DNA of 64,000 nucleotides from Ignatzschineria sp. F8392 (GCF_002252045.1 NZ_NEFF01000007.1:33454-97453), one strand, 5' to 3'. Counted from the first letter of the stretch, positions 1 through 9,979 are shown. A program made the numbers and translations. The notes: generated from the sequence alone by a model not told the origin.

Positions 1-1271
1 CCGATCGGATACTCCACAACAACTTCATCAAGTTTTGTGCCATCTTTTAGCGTGATCGTTAAACCATTTGCAATCGAGCGCTTCTCTGGATCGAAGTAAT
101 CTTTTGTAAATTGAGGATCTTCCTGACAGATGATTCGATCTCTCAACGCGTCAATACGTGGATCTTTAGCAATATCATCCTCATAGTCACTTGCTGTCAA
201 ACGACCAAAGATTAAGGGGACAGCGACCATATATTGAATACAGTGATCTCGATCTGCCGGATTATTAAGTGGCCCTTTCTTATCAATAATCCTAATACAT
301 GCTTCATGCGTTCTAATATCGATACGCTCAATATCATCTGAGCTCTTGCCTAATTCATCGAGACGTTTTTTAAGCGTCATTGCCGCTTCAACAGCCGTTT
401 GGGAGTGAAATTCAGCAGGGTAAGAGATCTTAAAGAGAACATTCTCCATCACATAAGTGCCATAATCACGCTGAAATTGGAAAGGCTTCCCTTCAAATAA
501 GACATCATAAAAGCCCCATACTTTTGCCGTTAATGCAGTGGGATAACCCATCTCCCCTTTCTGCGCCATTAAATTGAGACGCACAGCTCTCGAAGTTGCA
601 TCTCCAGCCGCCCATGATTTACGTGAGCCAGTATTAGGCGCATGGCGATAGGTTCGCAGTGATTGACCATCAACAAATGCCAGTGACAGAGCATTAAGAG
701 CTTCCTCTTCACTTAAGCCTAACAACTCTGAAATAACGGCTGTAGAGGCCACTTTTACTAAGATAACATGGTCTAATCCTACCCGATTGAAAGCATTTTC
801 AAGTGCAATACAGCCCTGAATCTCATGCGCTTTAATCATCGCTGTTAAAACTGCTTTCATTGTTAATGGCTTCTTTCCTGAAGCCACAGCAACACGAGAG
901 AGCCAATCAGCAACGGCTAATATTCCGCCAAGATTATCGGAAGGATGCCCCCACTCAGCAGCGAGCCAAGTATCATTAAAATCTAACCAACGAACCATTG
1001 CCCCAATATCGAAAGCCGCTTGAACAGGGTCTAACTGAAACTGCGTTCCGGGAACTTTTGCACCATGAGGAACGACCGTTCCGGGCACAATAGGTCCTAA
1101 AAGTTTAGTACATTCAGGATAATCGAGTGCTTCAAGCCCACAGCCTAAAGTATCGATTAGACAATATTGCGCAATTTGATAAGCCAAATCTGACTTGATC
1201 TCATAGTTACGAACGTAATCGACAATATCGACTAAGACCTGATCAAATTTAACTTCTCTCTCTTTAGACAT
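1..1271 (-). CDS. prpD: 2-methylcitrate dehydratase PrpD (3' end outside window)
   Basis: This gene runs off the left edge; I translated it from the ATG at 1271 and get about 423 residues with no stop. The start [20 protein letters not shown], the segment [12 protein letters not shown] and the block [20 protein letters not shown] are typical of PrpD (MmgE/PrpD family). Bacterial PrpD is usually near 480 residues, so about 60 are missing. It dehydrates 2-methylcitrate to 2-methyl-cis-aconitate in cytosolic propionyl-CoA breakdown. A GGAGATAT ribosome site precedes the ATG. It follows prpB and prpC in the same direction but is separated from prpC by 398 bases containing a long inverted repeat. 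Confidence 0.93.
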   Translation of the reverse strand, partial: MSKEREVKFDQVLVDIVDYVRNYEIKSDLAYQIAQYCLIDTLGCGLEALDYPECTKLLGPIVPGTVVPHGAKVPGTQFQLDPVQAAFDIGAMVRWLDFNDTWLAAEWGHPSDNLGGILAVADWLSRVAVASGKKPLTMKAVLTAMIKAHEIQGCIALENAFNRVGLDHVILVKVASTAVISELLGLSEEEALNALSLAFVDGQSLRTYRHAPNTGSRKSWAAGDATSRAVRLNLMAQKGEMGYPTALTAKVWGFYDVLFEGKPFQFQRDYGTYVMENVLFKISYPAEFHSQTAVEAAMTLKKRLDELGKSSDDIERIDIRTHEACIRIIDKKGPLNNPADRDHCIQYMVAVPLIFGRLTASDYEDDIAKDPRIDALRDRIICQEDPQFTKDYFDPEKRSIANGLTITLKDGTKLDEVVVEYPI

Positions 1272-1517
1272 AGATATATCTCCTATTTTTAGATGATTAA
1301 TAATTAAATGACTAATAATTAAATGAACTTAACGAATAGTTTATAAACAATGAATAGGTAATCGGTGGGGTATTAGCGGTAATTCAATAGATGGCTTATG
1401 GGCTACTTATCTACTTATAAGGGACTTATCAATCATTAAAATGATCCACAATATGTATGGGTCATTGTAGAGATTGATAAATGATGATCGGATTAAATCC
1501 ATTACTCCGATCTAAAA

Positions 1518-1670
1518 GATTCGAAATAGAGATAAGGTCTTAGAGAAAGAGTATGGAGCATTGCTGTAATCATAGGTATCTCTCTACCCCCGCATGAGTA
1601 CACCTATGGGTATGAATCATACAGGACATCACTCCATACTCTTTTATCAATGAACCGCCTATTTCAAATC
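1518..1670 (-). other. structured spacer between prpC and prpD (nested inverted repeats)
   Basis: Two pairs of arms nest here. The inner arms are 1546-1558 and 1632-1644, 13 bases with perfect complementarity (AAAGAGTATGGAG and its complement). The outer arms are 1518-1529 and 1659-1670, 12 bases with one mismatch that becomes a G-U wobble only in the minus-strand RNA, the direction of prp transcription. A small hairpin (1571-1577 with 1602-1608) lies in the loop. The outer arm abuts the prpC stop codon. No T-run follows, so it is not a simple terminator. The rest of the gap (1272-1517) is AT-rich without a gene. Confidence 0.55.
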
Positions 1671-2827
1671 TACTCTCTCTCTGAAATGGGGATAAATTGG
1701 AGCTCTTCAGGGCCGGTATATTGAGCCCCTGGGCGAATAATCTTATTATCTTTTCGTTGCTCTAAAATATGTGCTGCCCATCCTGCCGACCGGGAGATTA
1801 CAAAAAGAGGTGTAAACATCGCAGTTGGAACCCCCATCATGTGGTAAGAGACCGCTGAGAACCAATCGAGATTGGGGAACATATTTTTATGATTTTGCAT
1901 CACATCCTCGATACGATCAGCAATATCGTACATGCGCATTGTTCCCGCTTCTTGAGAGAGATCGTAGGAGATCCGTTTAATGACCTCGTGACGTGGATCG
2001 GCAACCGTATAAACAGGGTGACCAAAGCCAATAACAATCTCACGATTGGCTAAACGCTCAAGAATATCAGCTTCCGCTTCATCAGGAGAGTCATAGCGCT
2101 GCTGAATATCGAAAGCTACCTCATTTGCGCCGCCATGTTTAGGTCCTCTCAATGCCCCAATCGCACCGGTAATTGCAGAGTAGATATCGGAGTTCGTTCC
2201 GGCAATTACCCTTGCGGTAAAGGTCGATGCATTAAATTCATGTTCTGCATAGAGAATAAGCGAAGCATGCATCGCTTTAACCCACGATTTTTTAGGGCGC
2301 TTGCCATGGAGTAGATGTAGGAAGTAACCGCCGATAGAATCCTCTTTACTCTCTAGCTCAATACGGACACCATTATGGCTATAGTGATACCAATAGAGCA
2401 GCATTGAGCTCAGTGAAGCGATCAAGCGATCGGCAATATCTTTTGCACCTGCGGTATTGTGATCATCCTTTTCAGGAGAGATACAACCTAATAGGGAGAC
2501 ACCCGTTCGTAAAACATCCATCGGATGAACAGACATCGGTAAGGTCTCTAATGCTTTACGCATAGAGACAGGGAGTCCTCTTAATGCTTGCAGTTTCTCT
2601 TTATAGAGGCGCAACTCACTCTCATTGGGAAGCTTCCCATGAATTAAGAGATGGGCCACCTCTTCAAACTCACAATTCTCAGCAAGATCGAGAATATTGT
2701 ACCCTCGATAATGGAGCTCATTACCATTTCGACCAACGGTACAGAGTTCGGTGGTTCCAGCGATAGTGCCGGAAAGAGCAACAGATTTTTTTGGGCGAAA
2801 AGTGCCGGACGCATTCTGAGTCGTCAT
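1670..2827 (-). CDS. prpC: 2-methylcitrate synthase PrpC
   Basis: A citrate-synthase-fold enzyme of 385 residues, close to the usual PrpC length (about 389). It condenses propionyl-CoA with oxaloacetate to 2-methylcitrate, the entry step of the methylcitrate cycle. The catalytic triad is visible: His231 in [13 protein letters not shown], His270 in [13 protein letters not shown] and Asp321 in [17 protein letters not shown] strong AGGAGG site lies just before the ATG at 2827. It lies between prpB (119 bases upstream) and prpD in one minus-strand cluster, which supports methylcitrate synthase rather than a general GltA. Confidence 0.96.
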   Translation of the reverse strand: MTTQNASGTFRPKKSVALSGTIAGTTELCTVGRNGNELHYRGYNILDLAENCEFEEVAHLLIHGKLPNESELRLYKEKLQALRGLPVSMRKALETLPMSVHPMDVLRTGVSLLGCISPEKDDHNTAGAKDIADRLIASLSSMLLYWYHYSHNGVRIELESKEDSIGGYFLHLLHGKRPKKSWVKAMHASLILYAEHEFNASTFTARVIAGTNSDIYSAITGAIGALRGPKHGGANEVAFDIQQRYDSPDEAEADILERLANREIVIGFGHPVYTVADPRHEVIKRISYDLSQEAGTMRMYDIADRIEDVMQNHKNMFPNLDWFSAVSYHMMGVPTAMFTPLFVISRSAGWAAHILEQRKDNKIIRPGAQYTGPEELQFIPISERE

Positions 2828-2946
2828 TTTTTCCTCCTAGGAATTCTCTTTATATAGGTGATTAATTTTTACAGTGCTACAGCTCTACCGTGTAACTCAC
2901 AGATCGGTAGATTTATTATTGTTTTTTACTGTTTTCTCTGTTTTTA

Positions 2947-3831
2947 CTACTTTTTTGATGCAAAGAGCTGATCGAGCTGCTTTTCATAATCGTAGTAACG
3001 AATACTCTGGTAGAGTTCGTCACGTGTCTGCATCATAGGGAGGAGACTCTTTTGAGTTCCTTCTTTGCGAATGGTGTTATACACAGTTTCTGCCGCCTTA
3101 TTCATCGCTCGGAAAGCTGAGAGCGGATAGAGCGCAATAGCAATGCCCACGCTTCTGAGCTCATCGAGTGTAAATAGGGGTGTTTGGCCAAATTCAGTAA
3201 TGTTCGCAAGAACTGGAACATTAACCTTTGATGTAAAATCGCGATAAGTAGGTAATTCTGTTACCGCTTCAGGGAAGAGCGCATCAGCACCTGCTTCAAT
3301 ATAAGCTGCCGCTCGCTCTAAAGAGGCTTCTAACCCCTCTACTGCAAGCGCATCGGTACGCGCAATAATCATAAAATTGGGATCTGTCTTCGCATCAACG
3401 GCTGCTTTTATACGATCAACCATCTCCTCTTTAGAGACAATCTCCTTATTAGGACGATGACCACAACGTTTTGCACCCACCTGATCTTCAATATGTAATC
3501 CAGCAGCACCCGCCTTAATAAAAGACTTCACAGTACGCGCCATATTGAAGGCTGAGGTTCCAAATCCGATATCAGCATCTGCAATTAAGGGAAGATCGGT
3601 GACATTGGTAATACGATCAATATCGATCAACACATCTTGCAACGTCGTAATTCCAAGATCTGGAATACCCAATGATCCTGCCGCTACACCACCCCCTGAA
3701 AGATAGATCGATTTAAAACCTGCTCTTTCAGCTAACAAGGCGTGGTTGGCATTGATCACCCCCATTAATTGAAGGGGAGATTCCTCTTTTAATGCTTCTC
3801 GAAATCTCTCACCTGCTGTTTTCATGCTCAT
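2947..3831 (-). CDS. prpB: methylisocitrate lyase PrpB
   Basis: A 294-residue isocitrate-lyase-superfamily enzyme that splits 2-methylisocitrate into pyruvate and succinate, the last step of the methylcitrate cycle. The active-site loop GAKRCGH puts the catalytic cysteine at residue 123, and [11 protein letters not shown] gives the Mg-binding acidic pair at 85 and 87; both match the E. coli numbering, which supports the first ATG (3831) as start. An AAAGGAGAG ribosome site is correctly spaced. It is the first gene of prpB-prpC-prpD. No prpR-type regulator gene is seen; the 1-kb upstream gap holds no gene. Confidence 0.96.
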   Translation of the reverse strand: MSMKTAGERFREALKEESPLQLMGVINANHALLAERAGFKSIYLSGGGVAAGSLGIPDLGITTLQDVLIDIDRITNVTDLPLIADADIGFGTSAFNMARTVKSFIKAGAAGLHIEDQVGAKRCGHRPNKEIVSKEEMVDRIKAAVDAKTDPNFMIIARTDALAVEGLEASLERAAAYIEAGADALFPEAVTELPTYRDFTSKVNVPVLANITEFGQTPLFTLDELRSVGIAIALYPLSAFRAMNKAAETVYNTIRKEGTQKSLLPMMQTRDELYQSIRYYDYEKQLDQLFASKK

Positions 3832-4865
3832 TACAACTCTCCTTTGGTTTCTTCTACATCATGGTTAAAATTAAGATCCTTTCTTGTAGTTAATCGCTCT
3901 CTAGAGCGATCTTAATCCTCTATTAAATCTTCCTGCAACAGGTTATCTACAGCAATATCTGTTACATCTTTATTTGTCAGAGTGAGGAGCGCTATCACCA
4001 GTGTCAATTGAGAGTCGTGAATCATGATTGATGATTAGAAAGAGTAGTTGAGAGCAGATTAAATTATATTTATATATATATTTTACATATGCTGTATATC
4101 AATTATCGCTTTCAAAGAGGCCATTCTCTACTAGAAAATAGCCCACTCTTTTTATTCCAACTCTATTGAAATATCCTTAAATAGATTCTGATTTTATTCT
4201 CAAAATAATGAGATATTGATCACTTTCGATTATTTTCGATTAACTCTGATTAATTCTGATTAATTTCTTAAGCTTCCTTCTGGTAAAGGAATCTCTTCAA
4301 TCAATCACTCCTTTGCTCTTTTTTTATTTCCATATCCTTAAATACAACATAGCAAAGCGGAATAGCGTTTCCCAAATTATAAAATCACTTTTTGCGCTTT
4401 TTTTACTCTAAAAAAACAAAAAAATCTCTCAAAATAGCCATTAATAGCCTTTTTTGAGAGATCTGTTTTTTTATATATTTTTTTACAACAAAGGGAAACT
4501 TTTTACAAAAAGTTTGCAATGTGATCAATTAACAGTCAAATCGATTGATTTATTATTAAAAGATGATCTAAGAAAAAGAGCTTTCTATCTTATCTCTTTT
4601 ATGCGTATCGGGTAACGCTTCATCCCTCTTCTCTTTTTCACCGAAATTCATTTTTAAATAGCGTTAAAATTGAGTTAAATAATCGGCAATAACAGGATTA
4701 GATGAAAGATTAATTCAATAATCTTTTTATTTAATCAATATTAAAAAAGTATCGAAATAGGGAGAAAAGCAACTTTCAATCAACTTTCAATCGACTTCTC
4801 ATCAATTTTAGTGTTTTTTTAGTTAACCTTTAGAGCATCTTTAACAAGATGACTCAGATAACTCT
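3832..4865. other. 1-kb AT-rich gap between queF and prpB
   Basis: No gene is seen on either strand. It should hold the prpB promoter and the end of the queF transcript. It contains a terminator-like hairpin (4410-4473), a 9-bp perfect inverted repeat around 4496-4515 (arms AAACTTTTT and AAAAAGTTT), and short direct repeats such as TCTGATTAA near 4240-4262 and ACTTTCAATC near 4770-4795. I could not assign operator sites. Confidence 0.5.
4410..4473 (-). terminator. bidirectional rho-independent terminator
   Basis: Arms ATCTCTCAAAA (4424-4434) and TTTTGAGAGAT (4452-4462) form an 11-bp stem. The minus-strand RNA then has a T-rich run (complement of 4410-4423); the plus strand also has a T-run at 4465-4471. 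It lies about 390 bases after the queF stop and is the first clear terminator met by that transcript. Confidence 0.65.
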
Positions 4866-5336
4866 TTAAAATTGAAAATTTGCTAAGCGCTGAGTGGCGA
4901 CCGCTTCCCATTGAGTTCCTGCTTTTCCATAATTAGCATATGGATGGATCGAGATTCCACCTCGAGGCGTAAATTCCCCGCGTACCTCAATATAGAGCGG
5001 ATCCATCAATTTAATAAGATCATCCATAATAATATTGACGCAATCTTCATGAAATGAGCCATGATTTCTAAAACTAAAGAGGTAGAGTTTTAGTGATTTG
5101 CTCTCCACCATCTCAATTGTTGGGACATAAGAGATATAGATTGTCGCGAAATCGGGTTGATTTGTCATCGGACAGAGCGTTGTAAATTCAGGACAATGAA
5201 AATTGACAAAGTACTCTCTATCGGGATGCGCATTTTTAAATGTCTCTAAAATTTGGGGCGTATATTCAGTAGGATAGATCGTTGCTTGGTTACCTAATAG
5301 GGTTAAATTTTCTAATTGCTCTTTCTTATTACTCAT
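4866..5336 (-). CDS. queF: NADPH-dependent 7-cyano-7-deazaguanine reductase, short (type I) QueF
   Basis: A 156-residue single-domain T-fold enzyme that reduces preQ0 to preQ1 in queuosine biosynthesis. The catalytic cysteine is in [14 protein letters not shown], the QueF signature is [18 protein letters not shown], and the substrate glutamate/histidine region is [14 protein letters not shown]. Length and architecture are those of the unimodular Bacillus-type enzyme, not the about 280-residue two-domain form of E. coli. An AGGA ribosome site sits 7 bases before the ATG and forms the 3' end of a preQ1 riboswitch, so translation is probably repressed by the pathway product. Confidence 0.95.
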   Translation of the reverse strand: MSNKKEQLENLTLLGNQATIYPTEYTPQILETFKNAHPDREYFVNFHCPEFTTLCPMTNQPDFATIYISYVPTIEMVESKSLKLYLFSFRNHGSFHEDCVNIIMDDLIKLMDPLYIEVRGEFTPRGGISIHPYANYGKAGTQWEAVATQRLANFQF

Positions 5337-5343
5337 TATTCAT

Positions 5344-5380
5344 TCCTAGTTTTTTCATGTGGGATGGTTGCGAACCACAG
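5344..5380 (-). promoter_or_regulatory. preQ1-I riboswitch controlling queF translation
   Basis: Read on the minus strand, the stem UGUGG/CCACA encloses a 12-base loop UUCGCAACCAUC ending in the cytosine expected to pair with preQ1. It is followed by the A-rich tail AAAAAACUAGGA that is diagnostic of the preQ1-I class. The loop start GGUUCGCA resembles the Thermoanaerobacter tengcongensis aptamer. The tail's AGGA is the queF ribosome binding site, so ligand-stabilised pseudoknot formation should hide it. The match rests on pattern recognition, but the location before queF makes chance unlikely. Confidence 0.88.
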
Positions 5381-5542
5381 TTAATTTGAAGGGCAATAAT
5401 AACATTGTGACTCTAAAAGAGAAATTATTTGAATGAATAGAGGGAAAATCAAAGACCTTTCCCTTACTGGTCAATTAAGCGCAGATCTATTGACGCCCTC
5501 TTCTCATAATTCAACTAGCCTTCTGCAAAAATGGCGGCTTTT

Positions 5543-5572
5543 TTATCAGTTCAAGTAAGATCTTGCTATAAT
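5543..5572 (+). promoter_or_regulatory. extended -10 promoter for the MFS gene
   Basis: TGCTATAAT at 5564-5572 is a perfect extended -10 element; TTATCA at 5543-5548 is a weak -35 at 18 bases. It lies inside the longest open frame beginning at 5531, which argues that translation starts later, at 5621. Confidence 0.6.
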
Positions 5573-5620
5573 ATTTTCCGTTTTAATCTCCCCCTCCTAC
5601 TCATTCAGAAAGGATCTTTT

Positions 5621-6835
5621 ATGCAACAGCAGACACAGGTTCCGATTATCAAAAAAGGTGATCGGAAGACATTACTCGCCTCCACATTAGGCTATGCCAT
5701 GGATGGCCTTGATATTATGATTCTCGCCTTTGCGATGATTCTTATTAAAGCAGAATTTGGATTAACAGATGCCGAAGGTGGCATGATTCAGACCATCACC
5801 TTAATAGGAACGGTCATCGGTGGTATCTTCTTTGGAATGCTAGCAGATAAGTTTGGACGCGTTCGTGTATTTAACTGGACGATTCTCCTCTTTTCGATCT
5901 TTACCGGGCTTGCGGCAATCTCAACAAGCGCTGAGATGTTTACCATCTTCCGCTTTATCGCCGGCTTAGGTTTAGGGGGAGAGTTTGGTATCGGCATGAC
6001 ATTGGTAGCAGAAACATGGCCGGCACATAAGCGTTCACGCGCAACTGCGGTAGTCGCGATCGGCTTCCAGGTAGGAATCGTCTTAGCGGCATTAGTAAGT
6101 CTCCTCTCACCCTATATCGGTTGGCATGGAATGTTCCTTATTGGCGCACTCCCGGCACTTTTAGTCTGGTGGACTCGTCGAAATCTTAATGAGCCAGAGA
6201 TCTGGTTACAAGTAAAACGGGAAAATCGGAATAAAATATCGATCAAACCTCTCTTTAAAGATTCGCGCACAACATTGACCACTATTGGGCTCATTATTGC
6301 CACCAGTGTCCAAAACTTTGGTTTTCACGGCATTATGATCTGGATGCCGATGATGTTGGCTAAAGAGCATAACTTTACGCTCTCAGGAACCTTCTTCTGG
6401 ACCATTATTACAACCATTGGAATGGTTATCGGAACACTCACTTTTGGCGCAACTTCAGATAAAATTGGGCGCCGTCCAACTTATATCTTCTTTCTTTTAG
6501 TGAGTGCGGCTTTTGTCTGGATCTATTTCCAACAATCAAATTACTACGTCTTAATGTTCTTAGGGGCAGTTTTAGGATTCTTCGTCAATGGCATGATGGG
6601 CGGTTACGGTGCGCTACTTTCTGAACATTATCCAACGGAAGCTCGCTCTTCTGCGCAAAATATTATCTTCAATTTAGGGCGAGGAATTGCGGGATTTGCA
6701 CCTGTTATTATCGGAACATTAGCGATGAAGCATGATATTAGCTACGCTTTAAGCCTTATCTCCGGTGTCTACCTCCTCTCTGCGCTCTCCTTTATCTTCT
6801 TAATTCCCGAGACAAAAGGAAAAATTCTCGATTAG
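5621..6835 (+). CDS. MFS metabolite:H+ symporter
   Basis: A 404-residue major facilitator permease with about twelve hydrophobic helices. The motif between helices 2 and 3, GMLADKFGRVRVF, and its counterpart GATSDKIGRRPTY in the second half are standard MFS signatures. The opening MDGLDIMILAFAM and RFIAGLGLGGEFGIG resemble the aromatic-acid/carboxylate:proton symporter (AAHS) and NanT-like groups, but the substrate cannot be read. The frame is open from 5531; I chose the ATG at 5621 because it has an AGGATC ribosome site and lies downstream of the promoter at 5567. It stands alone and ends at a terminator. Confidence 0.85.
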   Translation: MQQQTQVPIIKKGDRKTLLASTLGYAMDGLDIMILAFAMILIKAEFGLTDAEGGMIQTITLIGTVIGGIFFGMLADKFGRVRVFNWTILLFSIFTGLAAISTSAEMFTIFRFIAGLGLGGEFGIGMTLVAETWPAHKRSRATAVVAIGFQVGIVLAALVSLLSPYIGWHGMFLIGALPALLVWWTRRNLNEPEIWLQVKRENRNKISIKPLFKDSRTTLTTIGLIIATSVQNFGFHGIMIWMPMMLAKEHNFTLSGTFFWTIITTIGMVIGTLTFGATSDKIGRRPTYIFFLLVSAAFVWIYFQQSNYYVLMFLGAVLGFFVNGMMGGYGALLSEHYPTEARSSAQNIIFNLGRGIAGFAPVIIGTLAMKHDISYALSLISGVYLLSALSFIFLIPETKGKILD

Positions 6836-6860
6836 GACTCTCTTTACGATCGGCATCAAC

Positions 6861-6895
6861 AAAAGATCTATCATTGAATAGATCTTTTTTTATTT
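6861..6895 (+). terminator. rho-independent terminator after the MFS gene
   Basis: AAAGATCTAT and ATAGATCTTT pair around a CATTGA loop, followed by a T-run. Confidence 0.85.
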
Positions 6896-7007
6896 TAACC
6901 AAGCCATTAATCGATCCATAAGAAGGGTGTTAGAGCCACGAGACAACTACCGCGCACACATCTTATCTCAAAAGATGATATCAAAAGGTAATATCAAAAA
7001 ATGATTC

Positions 7008-7862
7008 TTAAGAATTATGGAGCCCTGTTGAGGTAATAATAGAGGGATCCCATCCCAATCTTGTCAACAGAGTTATCCACAAGTTATCCAAAGAGGCTGT
7101 AATCGTTAAAGGTTCTCCACTTTTAGGATGCGCTAAAGTGATACGATAAGCGTGTAATAGTAATCGCTCAACATCATAATGCTCTCTAAAGAGCCTATTA
7201 TGCCGTAAGTCACCATAGGTGCTATCTCCGACAATGGGATGAGAAAAGTGATTCATATGCCGGCGCAATTGATGTTTTCTCCCCGTCTTGGGGATTAAAG
7301 AGAGAAGTGTATAACGAGATGTTGGGTATTTCCCTGTGGATAACGGTATCTCACATTGAGCTAAAGGATGGTAGAAAGTAATCGCTTCTTGATCAGCTAT
7401 CTCTCCCCGATCTCGATCGGCAATCTTATCGCGGATAAAGGAGAGCGGGGAATCAATCACCCCTTCATTCTCAACATATCCTCTCACTAAGGCGAGATAC
7501 TCTTTTTTTAGCGAATGTGCCATAAATTGCGCCCCTAAAGCGCGAGCACTCGCTTGATCTAAAGCAAAACAGAGTACGCCTGATGTTGGTCGATCTAAAC
7601 GGTGTACAGGATAGAGATAGGCACCTACTTGATCTCGCAATCGTTGTAGAACAATCTCCGTTACTTTAGGATCGAGAGGAGAGCGATGAACAAACCAACC
7701 ACTAGGCTTATCGATAGCGATCAAAGTATCATCCTGATAGAGAATCTTTAAAGGCTTTACGGGCATATCAACCGCCGATATCTCCTTTAGGGGATCATCC
7801 AGCCTCTCATTACTTCGATTTTGATGATCTAATAGCGAGGGCGCTTTTAGATTACTTATCAC
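7008..7862 (-). CDS. truC: tRNA pseudouridine(65) synthase TruC
   Basis: An RluA-family pseudouridine synthase, 284 residues from the GTG at 7862. The catalytic aspartate is Asp90 in YPVHRLDRPTSGV; the C-terminal GRKHQLRRHMNHFSHPI and RLLLHAYRI match TruC, which modifies U65 in tRNA, better than RluA/C/D. The GTG overlaps the gspG-like stop (GTGA). E. coli TruC aligns from about MPVKPLKILYQDD (ATG near 7766), so the first 32 residues may not be translated. It is last in the aroA-gspG-truC cluster, suggesting cotranscription. Confidence 0.88.
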   Translation of the reverse strand: MISNLKAPSLLDHQNRSNERLDDPLKEISAVDMPVKPLKILYQDDTLIAIDKPSGWFVHRSPLDPKVTEIVLQRLRDQVGAYLYPVHRLDRPTSGVLCFALDQASARALGAQFMAHSLKKEYLALVRGYVENEGVIDSPLSFIRDKIADRDRGEIADQEAITFYHPLAQCEIPLSTGKYPTSRYTLLSLIPKTGRKHQLRRHMNHFSHPIVGDSTYGDLRHNRLFREHYDVERLLLHAYRITLAHPKSGEPLTITASLDNLWITLLTRLGWDPSIITSTGLHNS

Positions 7863-8299
7863 GACTCTATCCCCTCACCTCGATGTTGAGTAATATCACG
7901 ATTAAGACCTTTTCCGCCCCGTTTTTTATCCGCACCAAAAGTCATAATTTGATAATTTTGCTCCGATGCCTCGTAGAGATAGGGCACGCCCCAAGGATCA
8001 ATTAAGATCTCTTCTCGAATATAGGGGCCATTCCATGCCTGATCATCAGACGTTTCTAACAAAACCGTAAGGCCTTCTTCTGTTGTTGGGTAACGATTGA
8101 GATCATCCCGAAAAATCGCTAAAGCCCCCTCTATAGAGCGTAAATTCTGCTTCACTTTAACCCGTTTTGACTCATCATTAATCCCTAAAATATTTTGAGA
8201 AAACATAGTGATCAAAATAGCACCAATAACCGTTAAGATCATCAATTCTACTAGTGAAAAACCCTGCTTATAGACAGTTTTAAATGTATGTTTAAACAT
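7859..8299 (-). CDS. orphan GspG-like major pseudopilin
   Basis: A type II secretion major pseudopilin homologue. The prepilin signal is KQG|FSLVELM with Gly at -1, Phe at +1 and Glu at +5, then a hydrophobic helix. The globular part keeps the GspG pattern: RYPTTEEGL, WNGPYI, DPWGVPYLY and GADKKRGGKGLNRDI, the last being the calcium-loop region. The frame is open from a GTG at 8314; I prefer the ATG at 8299, which gives a normal short leader. No other gsp gene is in the window: aroA is upstream by 9-24 bases and truC overlaps the end. Whether the secretion system lies elsewhere cannot be seen. Confidence 0.87.
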   Translation of the reverse strand: MFKHTFKTVYKQGFSLVELMILTVIGAILITMFSQNILGINDESKRVKVKQNLRSIEGALAIFRDDLNRYPTTEEGLTVLLETSDDQAWNGPYIREEILIDPWGVPYLYEASEQNYQIMTFGADKKRGGKGLNRDITQHRGEGIES

Positions 8300-8322
8300 C
8301 GAAGATGACCCCACTAAAATCT

Positions 8323-9609
8323 CTATTTTGTAACTTTCGCAAAGAGCTCAAAATAGGTTGGGAAGGTCTTATCGACACATTGAGGATCTAAGATCGTAAT
8401 AGGGGCTTTAAGTGAGAGAAGGGAGAAACACATCGCCATCCGATGATCATCATAAGTTTCAATTTCGACATCGGGAGAAATCTCTTCTTGGGGATAGATC
8501 ACCAAATAATCTTCCCCCTCTTCCACCTTCACACCCACTTTACTCAATTCTGTCGCCATTGCGGCAATTCGATCGGTCTCTTTCACGCGCCAGCTTCCAA
8601 TGTTGCGTAATATGGTCTTTCCCTTGGCAAAAACAGCCAAAATTGCCAATGTCATCGCCGCATCAGGGATGTGGTTACAATCGAGATCAATTCCTCTTAA
8701 AACGCCATTTTGAGGCTTAGAGACATAGATCTCATTTTCCCCCCACTCAACCTCTGCACCCATCTCTATTAAAGCATCAACAAAGCGGATATCTCCTTGA
8801 ATAGAGGAGGTTCCTACCCCTTTCACTGTTAAAGGCCCTGCTAATGCCCCTAAAGCTAAAAAGTAAGAGGCACTAGAAGCATCGCTCTCCACAAAAAAAG
8901 TGCCTGGAGTGGTAAATTTAGTATCTGCAGGAATAGTGAAGGACTCAAAATCGTGATGGGAAATTTCAATACCAAATTGGCGCAAAAGCGTTAAGGTGAT
9001 CTCTATGTAAGGCTTAGAGATTAAAACGCCTTCAATATCGATTGTGATCTCTTTTTGTAAGAGCGGTAGTGCGATAAGAAGAGCTGTTAAGTATTGGCTC
9101 GAAACATCCCCTTTAATGGAGACTCGATCAACCTTAAAATCCCCCTTGCCGATCTTTAGGGGCGGATATCCCTCATTTTGAAGATACTCGATCTGACATC
9201 CCAAGGTTCTTAAAGCATCCACTAGATCTTTGATCGGTCGCTCATGCATACGGGGTATTCCTGTTAATTGATACTCTCCCTGATTGAGAGCAACCGCTGC
9301 AGTCAAGGAGCGAAATGCAGTCCCGGCATTCCCCAAGAAGAGAGAGGCATTCTTATTGGGAAATCCATGAGAAGATCCCGTAACCTCAAAAATACGGGCA
9401 GTAGGATCTTTTTCAATAATCTTTATCCCCAAAGTACTTAAAGCTTCCAACATTCGCTCTGTATCATCACTCTGTAGCAGATTGATGATGGTTGTAACGC
9501 CTTCTGTGAGTGCGGCTAAAAGTAAAATTCGATTTGAAATACTTTTAGAACCAGGAATGGTGACAGAACCTGATGCCGAGTCAATTTTAGGTAAATTTAG
9601 TTTCATCAT
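8323..9609 (-). CDS. aroA: 3-phosphoshikimate 1-carboxyvinyltransferase (EPSP synthase)
   Basis: The sixth step of the shikimate pathway: phosphoenolpyruvate plus shikimate-3-phosphate to EPSP. The enolpyruvyl-transferase fold is marked by IPGSKSISNRILLLAAL near the N-terminus, LGNAGTAFRSL for the PEP site, RMHERPIKDL, and the C-terminal ETYDDHRMAM. The class I-type LGNAGTA motif is intact. The longest frame begins with a TTG at 9624; the ATG at 9609 (or the next one, 9606) gives about 428 residues, the normal length. The ribosome site is weak. It heads a cluster with the pseudopilin and truC. Confidence 0.96.
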   Translation of the reverse strand: MMKLNLPKIDSASGSVTIPGSKSISNRILLLAALTEGVTTIINLLQSDDTERMLEALSTLGIKIIEKDPTARIFEVTGSSHGFPNKNASLFLGNAGTAFRSLTAAVALNQGEYQLTGIPRMHERPIKDLVDALRTLGCQIEYLQNEGYPPLKIGKGDFKVDRVSIKGDVSSQYLTALLIALPLLQKEITIDIEGVLISKPYIEITLTLLRQFGIEISHHDFESFTIPADTKFTTPGTFFVESDASSASYFLALGALAGPLTVKGVGTSSIQGDIRFVDALIEMGAEVEWGENEIYVSKPQNGVLRGIDLDCNHIPDAAMTLAILAVFAKGKTILRNIGSWRVKETDRIAAMATELSKVGVKVEEGEDYLVIYPQEEISPDVEIETYDDHRMAMCFSLLSLKAPITILDPQCVDKTFPTYFELFAKVTK

Positions 9610-9624
9610 TGTAGCTAAATCCAA

Positions 9625-9979
9625 TTACAGAAGAGGTATCAAAGTATTGATCGATCCCTATCAAAAAGTTCTATTTTTCAATTATTTGCAACGAATTGCT
9701 GCAATTTCTGCACAAATCACAAATTTATTGATAGTAATTTATTGATAGACATTGTAAGACGTGTAGACAGTTTTTAGGCTAACCCTTGTTTATGCCCTCA
9801 TTTATCCACTAGATCAATGATCTTACCACATCATAACGATTCTATACTCGCTATTCTTAATTGACCCTAAAGCTTCCCAAAAAAAAGAGTTAGTTTTAGC
9901 TAACTCTTTTCAGTTTCAAAATCTTACTAACTACTCAATCTTCAAATTAAGTGCTTTAAACCTCTCTTAAAGCATTGTT
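9625..9979. other. gap upstream of aroA
   Basis: It presumably holds the aroA promoter near its left side and contains the terminator at 9879-9912 for the next gene. I see no gene in it. Confidence 0.5.
9879..9912 (-). terminator. terminator of the binding-protein gene
   Basis: AAAAGAGTTAG and CTAACTCTTTT arms around a TTTTAG loop; the minus strand ends in a seven-T run. Confidence 0.8.

Noticed and set aside
5531..5620. N-terminal extension of the MFS protein
   Set aside because: The extra 30 codons contain the promoter -10 element and lack a ribosome site; the ATG at 5621 has one.
7073..7343. Further DnaA-box matches (7073-7081 and 7335-7343)
   Set aside because: They lie within the coding sequence of truC, where codon choice explains them; counted in the statistics but not proposed as sites.
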